This document shows positions 1-5,213 of a DNA stretch of 5,213 nucleotides, one piece after another; the first letter of the stretch is position 1, and each line of letters begins with the position of its first letter. Source of the DNA: Oscillospiraceae bacterium (lineage in GTDB: Bacteria > Bacillota > Clostridia > Oscillospirales > Acutalibacteraceae). Position numbers and translations under genes: made by a program. The notes beneath the pieces are model-generated. The model saw only the letters and a list, made by a program, of their open reading frames with translations, was not told where the DNA came from and did not search any database. The stretch spans positions 1 through 5,213 of the forward strand of contig JAQXMV010000099.1 of assembly GCA_029013165.1 (NCBI GenBank). The letters are read 5' to 3'.

Positions 1-20
1 GCAGGCACCGCCTGCCTTTT
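1..20 (+). terminator. Probable 3' part of an upstream gene's intrinsic terminator, cut by the window edge
   Basis: GCAGGC (1-6) pairs perfectly with GCCTGC (10-15) around a three-base loop and is followed by C and TTTT (17-20). C16 could pair with a G just outside the window, so the left arm is probably longer than seen. The position, just before a new promoter, fits the end of a preceding transcription unit. The T tract is short, so confidence is moderate. Confidence 0.5.
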
Positions 21-59
21 CATCACACACCTTTCCTGCTGCATCCCCTCAGGCGGCAC

Positions 60-88
60 TTGCATTTTTTGCCGCGTTGATATATAAT
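60..88 (+). promoter_or_regulatory. Sigma-A-type promoter for the four-gene operon
   Basis: A perfect -10 box TATAAT (83-88) lies 17 bases after a partial -35 box TTGCAT (60-65, three of six matches, including the key TTG). An overlapping TGATATATA (78-86) could also act as an extended -10. Transcription would begin near 95, giving a leader of about 28 bases that contains the AGGAG ribosome binding site (109-113). GCGGCA (53-58) and TGCCGC (70-75) form a short inverted repeat around the -35 box, but it is too short to call an operator. Confidence 0.65.
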
Positions 89-122
89 AAAGTGTCTGAT
101 AAGAGTATAGGAGCATAAAAGA

Positions 123-1355
123 ATGAGCAAAAGAGTAATCGTTGTGGGGGCAGGTGCCGCAGGGCTGATGGCAAGCAGCGTGGCCGGTGAAAGAGGACTT
201 GCGGTCACCCTGATCGAAAGAAACGAAAAAAACGCACGCAAGGTCATGATCACCGGCAAAGGTCGCTGCAATGTGACGAATAACTGTACGATGATCAATG
301 ATCTGATTGCCAATGTTCCCAATAACGGCAGATTTCTTTACAGTGCTTTTTCTCGGTTCATGCCCAGTGATACCATTGAATTTTTTGAAGATATGGGTGT
401 TCCGCTGAAAGTGGAACGGGGAAACAGGGTCTTTCCGGCGTCAGACCGTGCCGCCGATATTGTTGACGCCCTGAGTGCTTTCAGCCGCGACGCCGGTGTG
501 ATGCGCATCACAGGACGGGTGAAATCTCTCCTGATAGAGGACGGCGCTGTCCGCGGTGTCACGCTGGAAAACGGTGAAAGCTATGAGGCCGACAGCGTGA
601 TCATCGCCACGGGCGGCAAATCCTATCCGCAGACCGGCTCGACGGGAGACGGATATGATCTGGCAAGACAAGCCGGTCACACCGTCACAGAAATCAAGCC
701 GTCACTGGTTCCTTTGGTGTGTCATGAGGGTTTTTGCATGGATCTGCAGGGGCTTTCTCTTCGTAATGTGAATATCAGTGTGGTTGACAGCGAAAACTAT
801 AAGGAGATTTACAGCGATTTCGGCGAGATGCTTTTCACGCATTTCGGTGTTTCCGGACCTGTAATTCTCAGCGCAAGTTGCCACATGAAGGACATGAAGC
901 CCCGAAAATATGAGATCCACATTGATCTCAAGCCTGCTCTGAGCCATGAACAGCTTGACCGGCGTATACAACGGGATTTCCTTGAAAATTCCAATAAAAA
1001 TTTCATCAATGCTTTGGACGCCTTGCTTCCGAAAAAACTGGTTCCGGTCATTGTCCGGCTGACGGGCATCAAGCCCTCTGTGAAGGTCAATCAGATCACC
1101 AGAGAAATGAGAGGCAAGCTGGTCAATATTCTCAAGGATCTCAAGGTCACGGTTCTGGGTTTCCGACCCATTGAGGAGGCCATCGTCACCTGCGGCGGAA
1201 TAAGCGTCCGGGAGATTGATCCGAAAACCATGGAATCCAAGCTCTGCAAGGGACTTTTCTTTGCCGGCGAGGTCATTGATGTTGACGCATATACCGGAGG
1301 CTTTAATCTTCAGATTGCCTTTTCCACCGGCAGACTTGCAGGCGAAAACGCATAA
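123..1355 (+). CDS. HI0933/BaiN-family NAD(P)/FAD-dependent oxidoreductase
   Basis: This is a 410-residue soluble flavoprotein of the HI0933-like family, often annotated as aminoacetone oxidase or BaiN-like; the true substrate of most members is unknown. The N-terminus has the dinucleotide-binding fold VVGAGAAGLMA (7-17) ending in the acidic E32 that normally holds the FAD ribose. Family signatures follow: GKGRCNVTN (45-53), ATGGKSYPQTGSTGDGY (162-178) and the C-terminal FAD-contacting stretch CGGISVREID (357-366) with LFFAGEVIDVDAYTGGFNLQ (378-397). Length is normal for the family. The ATG at 123 follows AGGAG (109-113) with nine bases between and starts directly at the beta strand of the FAD fold. 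It is the first gene of the operon, 21 bases before cmk. No signal peptide or membrane segment is seen. The link to bile-acid metabolism implied by the BaiN name should not be assumed here. Family assignment is sure; function is not. Confidence 0.93.
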   Translation: MSKRVIVVGAGAAGLMASSVAGERGLAVTLIERNEKNARKVMITGKGRCNVTNNCTMINDLIANVPNNGRFLYSAFSRFMPSDTIEFFEDMGVPLKVERGNRVFPASDRAADIVDALSAFSRDAGVMRITGRVKSLLIEDGAVRGVTLENGESYEADSVIIATGGKSYPQTGSTGDGYDLARQAGHTVTEIKPSLVPLVCHEGFCMDLQGLSLRNVNISVVDSENYKEIYSDFGEMLFTHFGVSGPVILSASCHMKDMKPRKYEIHIDLKPALSHEQLDRRIQRDFLENSNKNFINALDALLPKKLVPVIVRLTGIKPSVKVNQITREMRGKLVNILKDLKVTVLGFRPIEEAIVTCGGISVREIDPKTMESKLCKGLFFAGEVIDVDAYTGGFNLQIAFSTGRLAGENA

Positions 1356-1376
1356 TGGAACGATAGGAGAGAAAAT

Positions 1377-2048
1377 ATGAAAAAGATTAATGTTGCCATT
1401 GACGGGCCGGCAGGTGCCGGCAAAAGCACTCTGTCACGCAGAGCCGCCGAGGAGCTTGGTTTCATCTATATTGACACCGGGGCCTTATACAGAACCGTCG
1501 GACTCAACGCCATGAGAAAAGGTGCTGACCTTGATTCGTCTCAGAGCATTGCCGACACCCTGACCGATGATGTCAAGGTCGAGCTGCGTTTTATTGACGG
1601 CGAACAGAGAGTTTTCCTCAGCGGGGAAGATGTTTCCGATAAGATCCGGACGCCGGAGGCCTCTGTGGCGGCTTCCAAGGTTTCCGCTGTGCCGGCGGTG
1701 AGAGCTTTTCTTTTTGATTTGCAAAAGCAGCTGGCAAGGGAAAATGACTGTATTATGGACGGCAGAGATATCGGCACTGTTGTTTTGCCCGATGCCGATG
1801 TGAAAATTTTTCTCACGGCTTCGCCGGAGGCAAGAGCCCAGCGGCGCTATCAGGAATTGCTGGAAAAAGGCATGACGGTCAATTATGAAGATGTGCTGTC
1901 AGATATGATCAAGCGCGATTATGACGACTCCCACCGGGAAATCGCACCCTTAAAGCAGGCTGATGATGCCATACTCTGCGATAACGGCGATCTGGATCTT
2001 CAGCAGTCTGTTGATCTCATAATCAGAACAATTAAGGAAAACATATAA
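1377..2048 (+). CDS. cmk: Cytidylate kinase, (d)CMP kinase
   Basis: This 223-residue cytoplasmic enzyme transfers phosphate from ATP to CMP or dCMP, giving the diphosphates needed for CTP, dCTP and CDP-diacylglycerol synthesis. The Walker A loop GPAGAGKST is at 10-18, followed by DTGALYR (33-39), which is part of the nucleotide monophosphate site. GRDIGTVV (129-136) and FLTAS (145-149) are also typical, as are the lid arginines R153/R156/R157 and the closing motif RDYDDSHREIAPL (180-192). Length matches the usual 220-230 residues and no key residue is missing. The ATG is seven bases after AGGAG (1365-1369). The gene sits 21 bases after the flavoprotein and 19 bases before plsC. A cmk-plsC-ispH/S1 order is familiar in Clostridia and supports the call. 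The last codons carry UAAGGA (2033-2038), which may serve the next gene. Confidence 0.97.
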   Translation: MKKINVAIDGPAGAGKSTLSRRAAEELGFIYIDTGALYRTVGLNAMRKGADLDSSQSIADTLTDDVKVELRFIDGEQRVFLSGEDVSDKIRTPEASVAASKVSAVPAVRAFLFDLQKQLARENDCIMDGRDIGTVVLPDADVKIFLTASPEARAQRRYQELLEKGMTVNYEDVLSDMIKRDYDDSHREIAPLKQADDAILCDNGDLDLQQSVDLIIRTIKENI

Positions 2049-2067
2049 ATAAGACTTTATATGTGAG
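2033..2067 (+). promoter_or_regulatory. Hairpin between cmk and plsC that may form a split ribosome binding site
   Basis: ACATATAAA (2041-2049) and TTTATATGT (2056-2064) are perfect reverse complements, giving a 9-bp stem with a six-base loop. The stem contains the cmk stop codon (2046-2048) and ends three bases before the TTG start of plsC. No good Shine-Dalgarno sequence lies at normal distance from that TTG, but UAAGGA (2033-2038) ends 29 bases upstream. If the 24-base hairpin is folded, only five bases (2039-2040 and 2065-2067) separate UAAGGA from the start codon. A stem that brings a distant Shine-Dalgarno close to the start is known from phage T4 genes; its use here is inference. The stem is AT-rich and so only moderately stable. 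Confidence 0.45.
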
Positions 2068-2724
2068 TTGATCCGATTGTATTTTGATTATGAAAAGAAT
2101 AAAGAACACAAGTTTTATGATCTTGCCCTTCCGCTGGTGAGGGCCTATACCTTTCTGCGCTTTGATGTGGAGTGCTTCGGCAGGGAAAATGTCCCTGAAA
2201 AAGGGCCGTTGATTCTGGCGTGCAATCATATCTCTTTTTCCGATCCGGCAGTCATTGTTGCCAATATCAACCGCAGAGCGAATTTTATGGCGAAAAGTGA
2301 GCTTTTCAGAAATCCTGCCCTGGCCTTTCTTCTGCGGCAGATGAACGCTTTTCCCGTTCGCCGCGGCTATAGTGACCGCGAGGCTCTGCGTTATGCCATG
2401 GAGCTTCTGCGGCAGGGGCGCGTCTTGGGGATCTTCCCCGAGGGCAGGCGCATACGCGCTGCTGTGCCGACAACGGCCAAAACCGGTGTTGCTATGATCG
2501 CGCGCCATACCGGCGCCGATGTTTTGCCGCTGTGCCTTTACCTGGATCCCGGTGAGGATGTGATCAGACCCCATATCAGGCTGCGCTTCGGCGAGCCTTT
2601 GAGCGCGGCGGATCTTGGCTTTCACGCAGGCAACAGGAAGGAAGAAGTCTCGGCGGCGGCCGAGCTGATCATGAATAAGATCACGCAATTATGGGAGAAA
2701 GAACATGGAAATTCGCGTTGCTGA
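2068..2724 (+). CDS. plsC: 1-acyl-sn-glycerol-3-phosphate acyltransferase (PlsC family)
   Basis: This 218-residue protein of the PlsC/LPLAT family likely transfers a fatty acyl group to lysophosphatidic acid, making phosphatidic acid for membrane lipids at the inner face of the membrane. The catalytic motif NHISFSD (53-59, with H54 and D59) is intact. Motif II, AFPVRRG (94-100), and motif III, FPEGRR (123-128), follow, then a PLCLY strand (154-158) as motif IV. The usual FPEGTRS has Arg instead of Thr here; the catalytic Glu is kept. No clear transmembrane helix is seen, so membrane contact is probably peripheral. The start is a TTG: an in-frame stop lies at 2050-2052 and the next in-frame ATG encodes Met74, past the catalytic motif. 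A TTG at 2077 is a possible alternative. The last 20 bases overlap the next gene, which implies translational coupling. The exact acyl acceptor is inferred from the family. Confidence 0.9.
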   Translation: MIRLYFDYEKNKEHKFYDLALPLVRAYTFLRFDVECFGRENVPEKGPLILACNHISFSDPAVIVANINRRANFMAKSELFRNPALAFLLRQMNAFPVRRGYSDREALRYAMELLRQGRVLGIFPEGRRIRAAVPTTAKTGVAMIARHTGADVLPLCLYLDPGEDVIRPHIRLRFGEPLSAADLGFHAGNRKEEVSAAAELIMNKITQLWEKEHGNSRC

Positions 2725-4753
2725 GACGGCAGGATTTTGCTTCGGCGTAAACCGTGCAGTCAGTATTCTCTATAAAAAGATCGACGAGGGAACCAAGGTG
2801 TGTACCCTCGGCCCGATCATACACAATCCACAGGTTATTGAGGATCTGGAGAAAAAGGGCGTCAGGATCATTGACCGCCCCGGTGACGCTCCTGAGGGCT
2901 ACGAGGTTGTCATCAGGGCTCACGGAGTGGACTGCCGCACAGAGCATGCGTTAGATGAACTCGGTATCCATTATACCGACGCCACCTGCCCTTATGTGCT
3001 GAAAATTCACAGAATTATAAAAGAACAGACAACAAAAGATGATATAGTTTTAATTGCCGGAGACGGTGCGCATCCGGAAGTCTGCGGTTTCCGCAGCCAC
3101 TGCAAAGGGGAATCCTACACCTTCAAAAATGAAGAGGAACTGTTGGAAATTCTGAAAAATAATCCTTATATAGAAGAAAAACCTGTAATTTTTGTCGCAC
3201 AGACAACTTTTTCCGTAAAAGAATGGAAAAAATGTTCAAAAATTATTGGAAAACTATGTACAAAAGCGATTTATTTTGATACAATATGTAGAGCAACTCA
3301 GGAAAGACAGCGGGAGGCCGCTGAACTTTCCCGCTGGGCAGATCTGATGATTGTCATCGGAGGCTGCTTCAGCTCCAATACCGTTAAGCTCAAAAATGTC
3401 TGCTCGGAGAATTGCAGAACCTATCTTGTGGAGAGGGCAGAGGATTTGCAGGAGATTGATTTTGGCTCCTGCGAAAAAATTGGTATAACAGCAGGAGCTT
3501 CGACACCTGCGCGTATTATAAAGGAGGTTGAAGTCATTATGACGGAAAACTTTAGTGAAACACAAAATAAATCAAAGGAGACACAGGATCAGGAGCTTTT
3601 CTTGGCTGCAGTGGACAGCATGGATAATACAAGCACAAGTCAGAATGTTGTTGGCGTTGTTGTAAGCATAGCACCCAATGAGATTCAGGTCGATATCGGC
3701 AGAAAATATGCCGGCTTCATTCCCAGAGACGAATACAGCAATGACCCCACTGCCGATCCTACCCAGGAGCTCAAGATCGGCGACAAGCTCAATCTGACCA
3801 TCATGTCAACCAATGACAGCGAGGGAACGATGAAGCTTTCCAAGCGTATCTACGACAGAAAAGCTTCCTGGCAGACCATTCTGGACGCCAAGGAAAACGA
3901 CACCGTTATGGAGGGTGTTGTCTCCGAGGTCGTAAAGGGCGGCGTTATCGTTTATCCCATGGGTTCGAGAGTGTTCATTCCTGCCTCTCTCACCGGCCTT
4001 TCCAAGAACGAGGAACTGGATTCTCTTCTCAAAAAGACCGTCAGATTCAGAATCATTGATGTGGAAGAGAGAAGAAGACGCGTCATCGGTTCCATTCGCA
4101 GCGTGCTCAATGAGGAGCGCAAGGCTCTTGCCGACGCTTTCTGGGCTACTGCCGAGGAGGGCAAGACCTACACCGGTACCGTTAAGTCACTCACAAGCTA
4201 CGGCGCATTTGTTGATCTCGGCGGAGTTGAGGGTATGATACATATCTCCGAGCTCTCCTGGTCCAAGATCAAGCATCCCTCAGAGATTGTCAATGTCGGT
4301 GACACCGTTGAGGTTTATATCAAGTCCATCGAGGAAAAAGAGGACGGCAAGAAGAAGATCTCATTGGGCTATAAGAAAGTCGAGGACGATCCGTGGGAGA
4401 TCTTCAAGAGAGACTTCACCGTTGATGATGTCTGCGATGTTGAGATCGTCGGCCTTGCTACCTTCGGTGCCTTTGCCAAGATCATTGACGATGTTAAGGG
4501 CCTGATTCATATTTCACAGATCGCTGACAGACATATCGCTTCTCCCAAGGAGGTTCTTTCCATCGGTGATGTTGTCAAGGCAAAGATCACGGAGATCGAC
4601 TATGAGAGAAAGCGCGTCAGCCTTTCCATCCGCGCTCTCATCGAAAAGGACGAGAATGTAAGCGTTGAGGATATGCAGGCTTATTCCACCGATGAGCCCA
4701 CAGCCGAGGAAGCTGTTGAGGCCGCTGTGGAAGCTGCTGAAGACGCAGAATAA
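2705..4753 (+). CDS. ispH: Fusion of 4-hydroxy-3-methylbut-2-enyl diphosphate reductase (IspH) and S1-like ribosomal protein
   Basis: This 682-residue protein joins two functions. Residues 1-278 are IspH, the last enzyme of the MEP pathway, which reduces HMBPP to IPP and DMAPP with an iron-sulfur cluster. The cluster cysteines C12, C95 and C195 are present, as are H40, H73, H123, the catalytic E125 (HPE), T167 (AQTT), S223/S224/N225 and S266. Residues 279-311 form a polar Gln/Ser/Thr-rich linker. Four S1 (OB-fold) RNA-binding domains follow at about 312-381, 400-468, 485-557 and 572-644; the third is the most canonical (TGTVKSLTSYGAFVDLGGVE, 490-509). The end is a Glu/Ala-rich acidic tail. 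The S1 half resembles the four-domain S1-like proteins of Firmicutes (YpfD type) rather than the six-domain proteobacterial S1. The ATG at 2705 follows GGAG (2694-2697) by seven bases and overlaps plsC by 20. The reading frame is open through the junction. Such fusions are known in Clostridia. Confidence 0.96.
   Translation: MEIRVAETAGFCFGVNRAVSILYKKIDEGTKVCTLGPIIHNPQVIEDLEKKGVRIIDRPGDAPEGYEVVIRAHGVDCRTEHALDELGIHYTDATCPYVLKIHRIIKEQTTKDDIVLIAGDGAHPEVCGFRSHCKGESYTFKNEEELLEILKNNPYIEEKPVIFVAQTTFSVKEWKKCSKIIGKLCTKAIYFDTICRATQERQREAAELSRWADLMIVIGGCFSSNTVKLKNVCSENCRTYLVERAEDLQEIDFGSCEKIGITAGASTPARIIKEVEVIMTENFSETQNKSKETQDQELFLAAVDSMDNTSTSQNVVGVVVSIAPNEIQVDIGRKYAGFIPRDEYSNDPTADPTQELKIGDKLNLTIMSTNDSEGTMKLSKRIYDRKASWQTILDAKENDTVMEGVVSEVVKGGVIVYPMGSRVFIPASLTGLSKNEELDSLLKKTVRFRIIDVEERRRRVIGSIRSVLNEERKALADAFWATAEEGKTYTGTVKSLTSYGAFVDLGGVEGMIHISELSWSKIKHPSEIVNVGDTVEVYIKSIEEKEDGKKKISLGYKKVEDDPWEIFKRDFTVDDVCDVEIVGLATFGAFAKIIDDVKGLIHISQIADRHIASPKEVLSIGDVVKAKITEIDYERKRVSLSIRALIEKDENVSVEDMQAYSTDEPTAEEAVEAAVEAAEDAE
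3257..3285 (+). promoter_or_regulatory. Possible internal promoter inside the IspH coding region
   Basis: TGTACA (3257-3262, four of six matches to the -35 consensus) and TACAAT (3280-3285, five of six to the -10) are 17 bases apart. The -10 is preceded by TGA (3277-3279), giving an extended -10. It lies in an AT-rich block about 250 bases before the internal S1 start at 3539, so it could give an mRNA for S1 alone. The same bases encode conserved IspH residues (DTIC), and AT-rich coding DNA yields such matches by chance, so this is only a candidate. Confidence 0.25.
3521..3541 (+). promoter_or_regulatory. Internal Shine-Dalgarno and in-frame ATG at the IspH/S1 junction
   Basis: AAGGAGGT (3521-3528) is a perfect eight-base match to the 16S rRNA tail and precedes an in-frame ATG (3539-3541, Met279) with 11 bases after the final G of AAGGAGG. 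Met279 is the first residue after the IspH domain, so initiation here would give a 404-residue free S1-like protein with all four S1 domains. The caveat is that AAG GAG GTT also encodes Lys-Glu-Val in the C-terminal helix of IspH, where a similar IIKEV sequence is common, so part of the match may be coincidence. Confidence 0.5.
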
Positions 4754-4769
4754 TTGAATGTGTCCACAT

Positions 4770-4801
4770 ACCGCCCGGTTTCAGCCGGGCGGTGACTTTT
4801 T
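4770..4801 (+). terminator. Intrinsic terminator of the operon
   Basis: A perfect 9-bp GC-rich stem, ACCGCCCGG (4770-4778) with CCGGGCGGT (4785-4793), closes a six-base loop. Three bases later comes TTTTT (4797-4801). It begins 16 bases after the stop codon of the IspH-S1 gene and before the next promoter, so it ends the four-gene transcript. Confidence 0.9.
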
Positions 4802-4822
4802 GTGCCGATCACAAGAAAAACC

Positions 4823-4852
4823 TTGTTATATCTGCCGGCTTTGTGATATAAT
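4823..4852 (+). promoter_or_regulatory. Sigma-A-type promoter with extended -10 for the glycosyltransferase
   Basis: A perfect -10 TATAAT (4847-4852) is preceded by TGA (4844-4846), making an extended -10. The -35 TTGTTA (4823-4828, four of six matches) is 18 bases upstream. The start of transcription would be near 4859, giving a leader of about 30 bases. The -10 and following bases, TATAATAAA, are identical to those of the first promoter in the window (83-91). Confidence 0.75.
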
Positions 4853-4860
4853 AAATCCAA

Positions 4861-4872
4861 TAACAGTTGTTA
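4861..4872 (+). repeat. Near-palindrome just after the predicted transcription start
   Basis: TAACAGTTGTTA is an inverted repeat (TAACA / TGTTA) with a two-base centre. It lies between the -10 box and the ribosome binding site, a usual place for a repressor operator. The half TTGTTA (4867-4872) also occurs as the -35 box (4823-4828), 44 bases upstream. No regulator is visible in the window, and a five-base arm can occur by chance. Confidence 0.2.
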
Positions 4873-4889
4873 GGAAAGGCGGCGTACCG

Positions 4890-5213
4890 ATGAAAAAAGC
4901 ACTGATGACGGCCCATGTGGCCTACGCGATTGCCATGTTCAATCTGCCGAATATCAAACTGTTGCTGGAGGACGGATATGAGGTTCATGTGGCCTGTAAC
5001 TTCGATGACCGCAGCTCCCTGAGCGATGAAAAGGTGCAGCAGCTTCAAGAGGAGTTGGACCGTCTGGGCGTGAAATATTTTCATATTCCTTTCAGCCGCA
5101 GCCCTGTGAACCGGGAGAATATCCGTGCTTTTCGGGAACTGAAAAGCCTCATCAGTCGCGAAAACTATGATCTGATCCACTGCCACACGCCTGTGGGCGG
5201 AATCCTGACGCGC
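4890..5213 (+). CDS. Glycosyltransferase family 4 protein, N-terminal part only
   Basis: The first 108 codons of a gene that continues past the window edge. The product looks like the N-terminal acceptor-binding Rossmann domain of a GT-B fold, family 4 glycosyltransferase, of the type found in capsule and exopolysaccharide loci. A short beta strand (KKALMTAHV, 2-10) is followed by a helix and a strand in LLLEDGYEVHVAC (24-36), the usual layout of these enzymes. YDLIHCHTPVGG (93-104) is the most telling motif, matching the strand-loop of family 4 members. The ATG at 4890 follows AGGAAAGG (4872-4879) with ten bases between. It has its own promoter after a strong terminator, so it is not part of the operon and may open a surface polysaccharide cluster. 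The donor-binding C-terminal domain with its EX7E motif is outside the window, so sugar specificity cannot be judged. Confidence 0.85.
   Translation, partial: MKKALMTAHVAYAIAMFNLPNIKLLLEDGYEVHVACNFDDRSSLSDEKVQQLQEELDRLGVKYFHIPFSRSPVNRENIRAFRELKSLISRENYDLIHCHTPVGGILTR

Noticed and set aside
8..56. Alternative pairing of CCGCCTG (8-14) with CAGGCGG (50-56), suggesting an antiterminator
   Set aside because: The second arm lies downstream of the terminator, so it would not be transcribed in time to compete with it; probably chance.
23..322. A 99-residue hydrophobic open frame on the minus strand opposite the start of the flavoprotein gene
   Set aside because: The hydrophobic run comes from the complement of the FAD-binding region and the promoter; no known domain or supported start is seen.
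2061..2066. ATG directly followed by TGA just before plsC, as a minimal start-stop frame
   Set aside because: It has no ribosome binding site of its own and its ATG is in the stem of the hairpin; nothing supports its use.
2032..2688. A 218-residue open frame on the minus strand opposite plsC
   Set aside because: It mirrors plsC almost exactly, shows no recognisable domain, and the plus strand carries all PlsC catalytic motifs; it is a codon-bias shadow.
3535..3545. Possibility that IspH and S1 are two genes joined by a sequencing error
   Set aside because: There is no stop or frame change at the junction, frame and domains are intact on both sides, and the same fusion is known in Clostridia.
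4809..5186. A 125-residue open frame on the minus strand near the window end
   Set aside because: It lies opposite the glycosyltransferase and would run back through its promoter; the plus-strand frame has a ribosome binding site, promoter and a family 4 motif.
1..5213. CRISPR arrays, insertion sequences, tRNA or rRNA genes
   Set aside because: No regularly spaced repeats, transposase motifs, long terminal inverted repeats or tRNA-like cloverleaf sequences were seen by eye on either strand.

Overview
The window holds one compact operon of four same-strand housekeeping genes, then a terminator and the start of a separate transcription unit. The organism is almost certainly an anaerobic clostridial Firmicute, most likely from the Oscillospiraceae/Ruminococcaceae side of the class. 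Reasons: roughly half G+C, strong AGGAG-type ribosome binding sites, sigma-A-like promoters and, above all, an IspH enzyme fused in one reading frame to a four-domain ribosomal S1-like protein, an arrangement known from Clostridia. No mobile elements, CRISPR arrays, tRNAs or rRNAs were seen.

Layout. Positions 1-20 look like the end of a terminator of an upstream gene cut by the window edge. A promoter at 60-88 leads into the operon: an HI0933/BaiN-type flavoprotein (123-1355), cytidylate kinase cmk (1377-2048), a PlsC-type acyltransferase (2068-2724, TTG start) and the IspH-S1 fusion (2705-4753). Gaps are 21, 19 and -20 bases, so co-transcription and translational coupling are likely. A GC-rich hairpin with a T tract (4770-4801) ends the operon. 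A new promoter (4823-4852) then drives a family 4 glycosyltransferase that runs off the window at 5213.

How the genes fit together. The operon joins nucleotide supply (CMP/dCMP phosphorylation), membrane phospholipid synthesis (PlsC), isoprenoid precursor synthesis by the MEP pathway (IspH) and an mRNA-binding, S1-like translation factor. This looks like a growth-linked module rather than one pathway. The flavoprotein's role is not known from the sequence.

The most interesting signals are regulatory. First, a perfect Shine-Dalgarno sequence sits before an in-frame ATG exactly at the IspH/S1 boundary (3521-3541), so free S1 could be made as well as the fusion. Second, a perfect 9-bp hairpin spans the cmk stop codon and, when folded, would place an upstream Shine-Dalgarno sequence next to the otherwise unsupported TTG start of plsC. 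Third, two AT-rich blocks lie inside the IspH coding region, one of them containing a promoter-like sequence. I see no clearly novel multi-gene system here.
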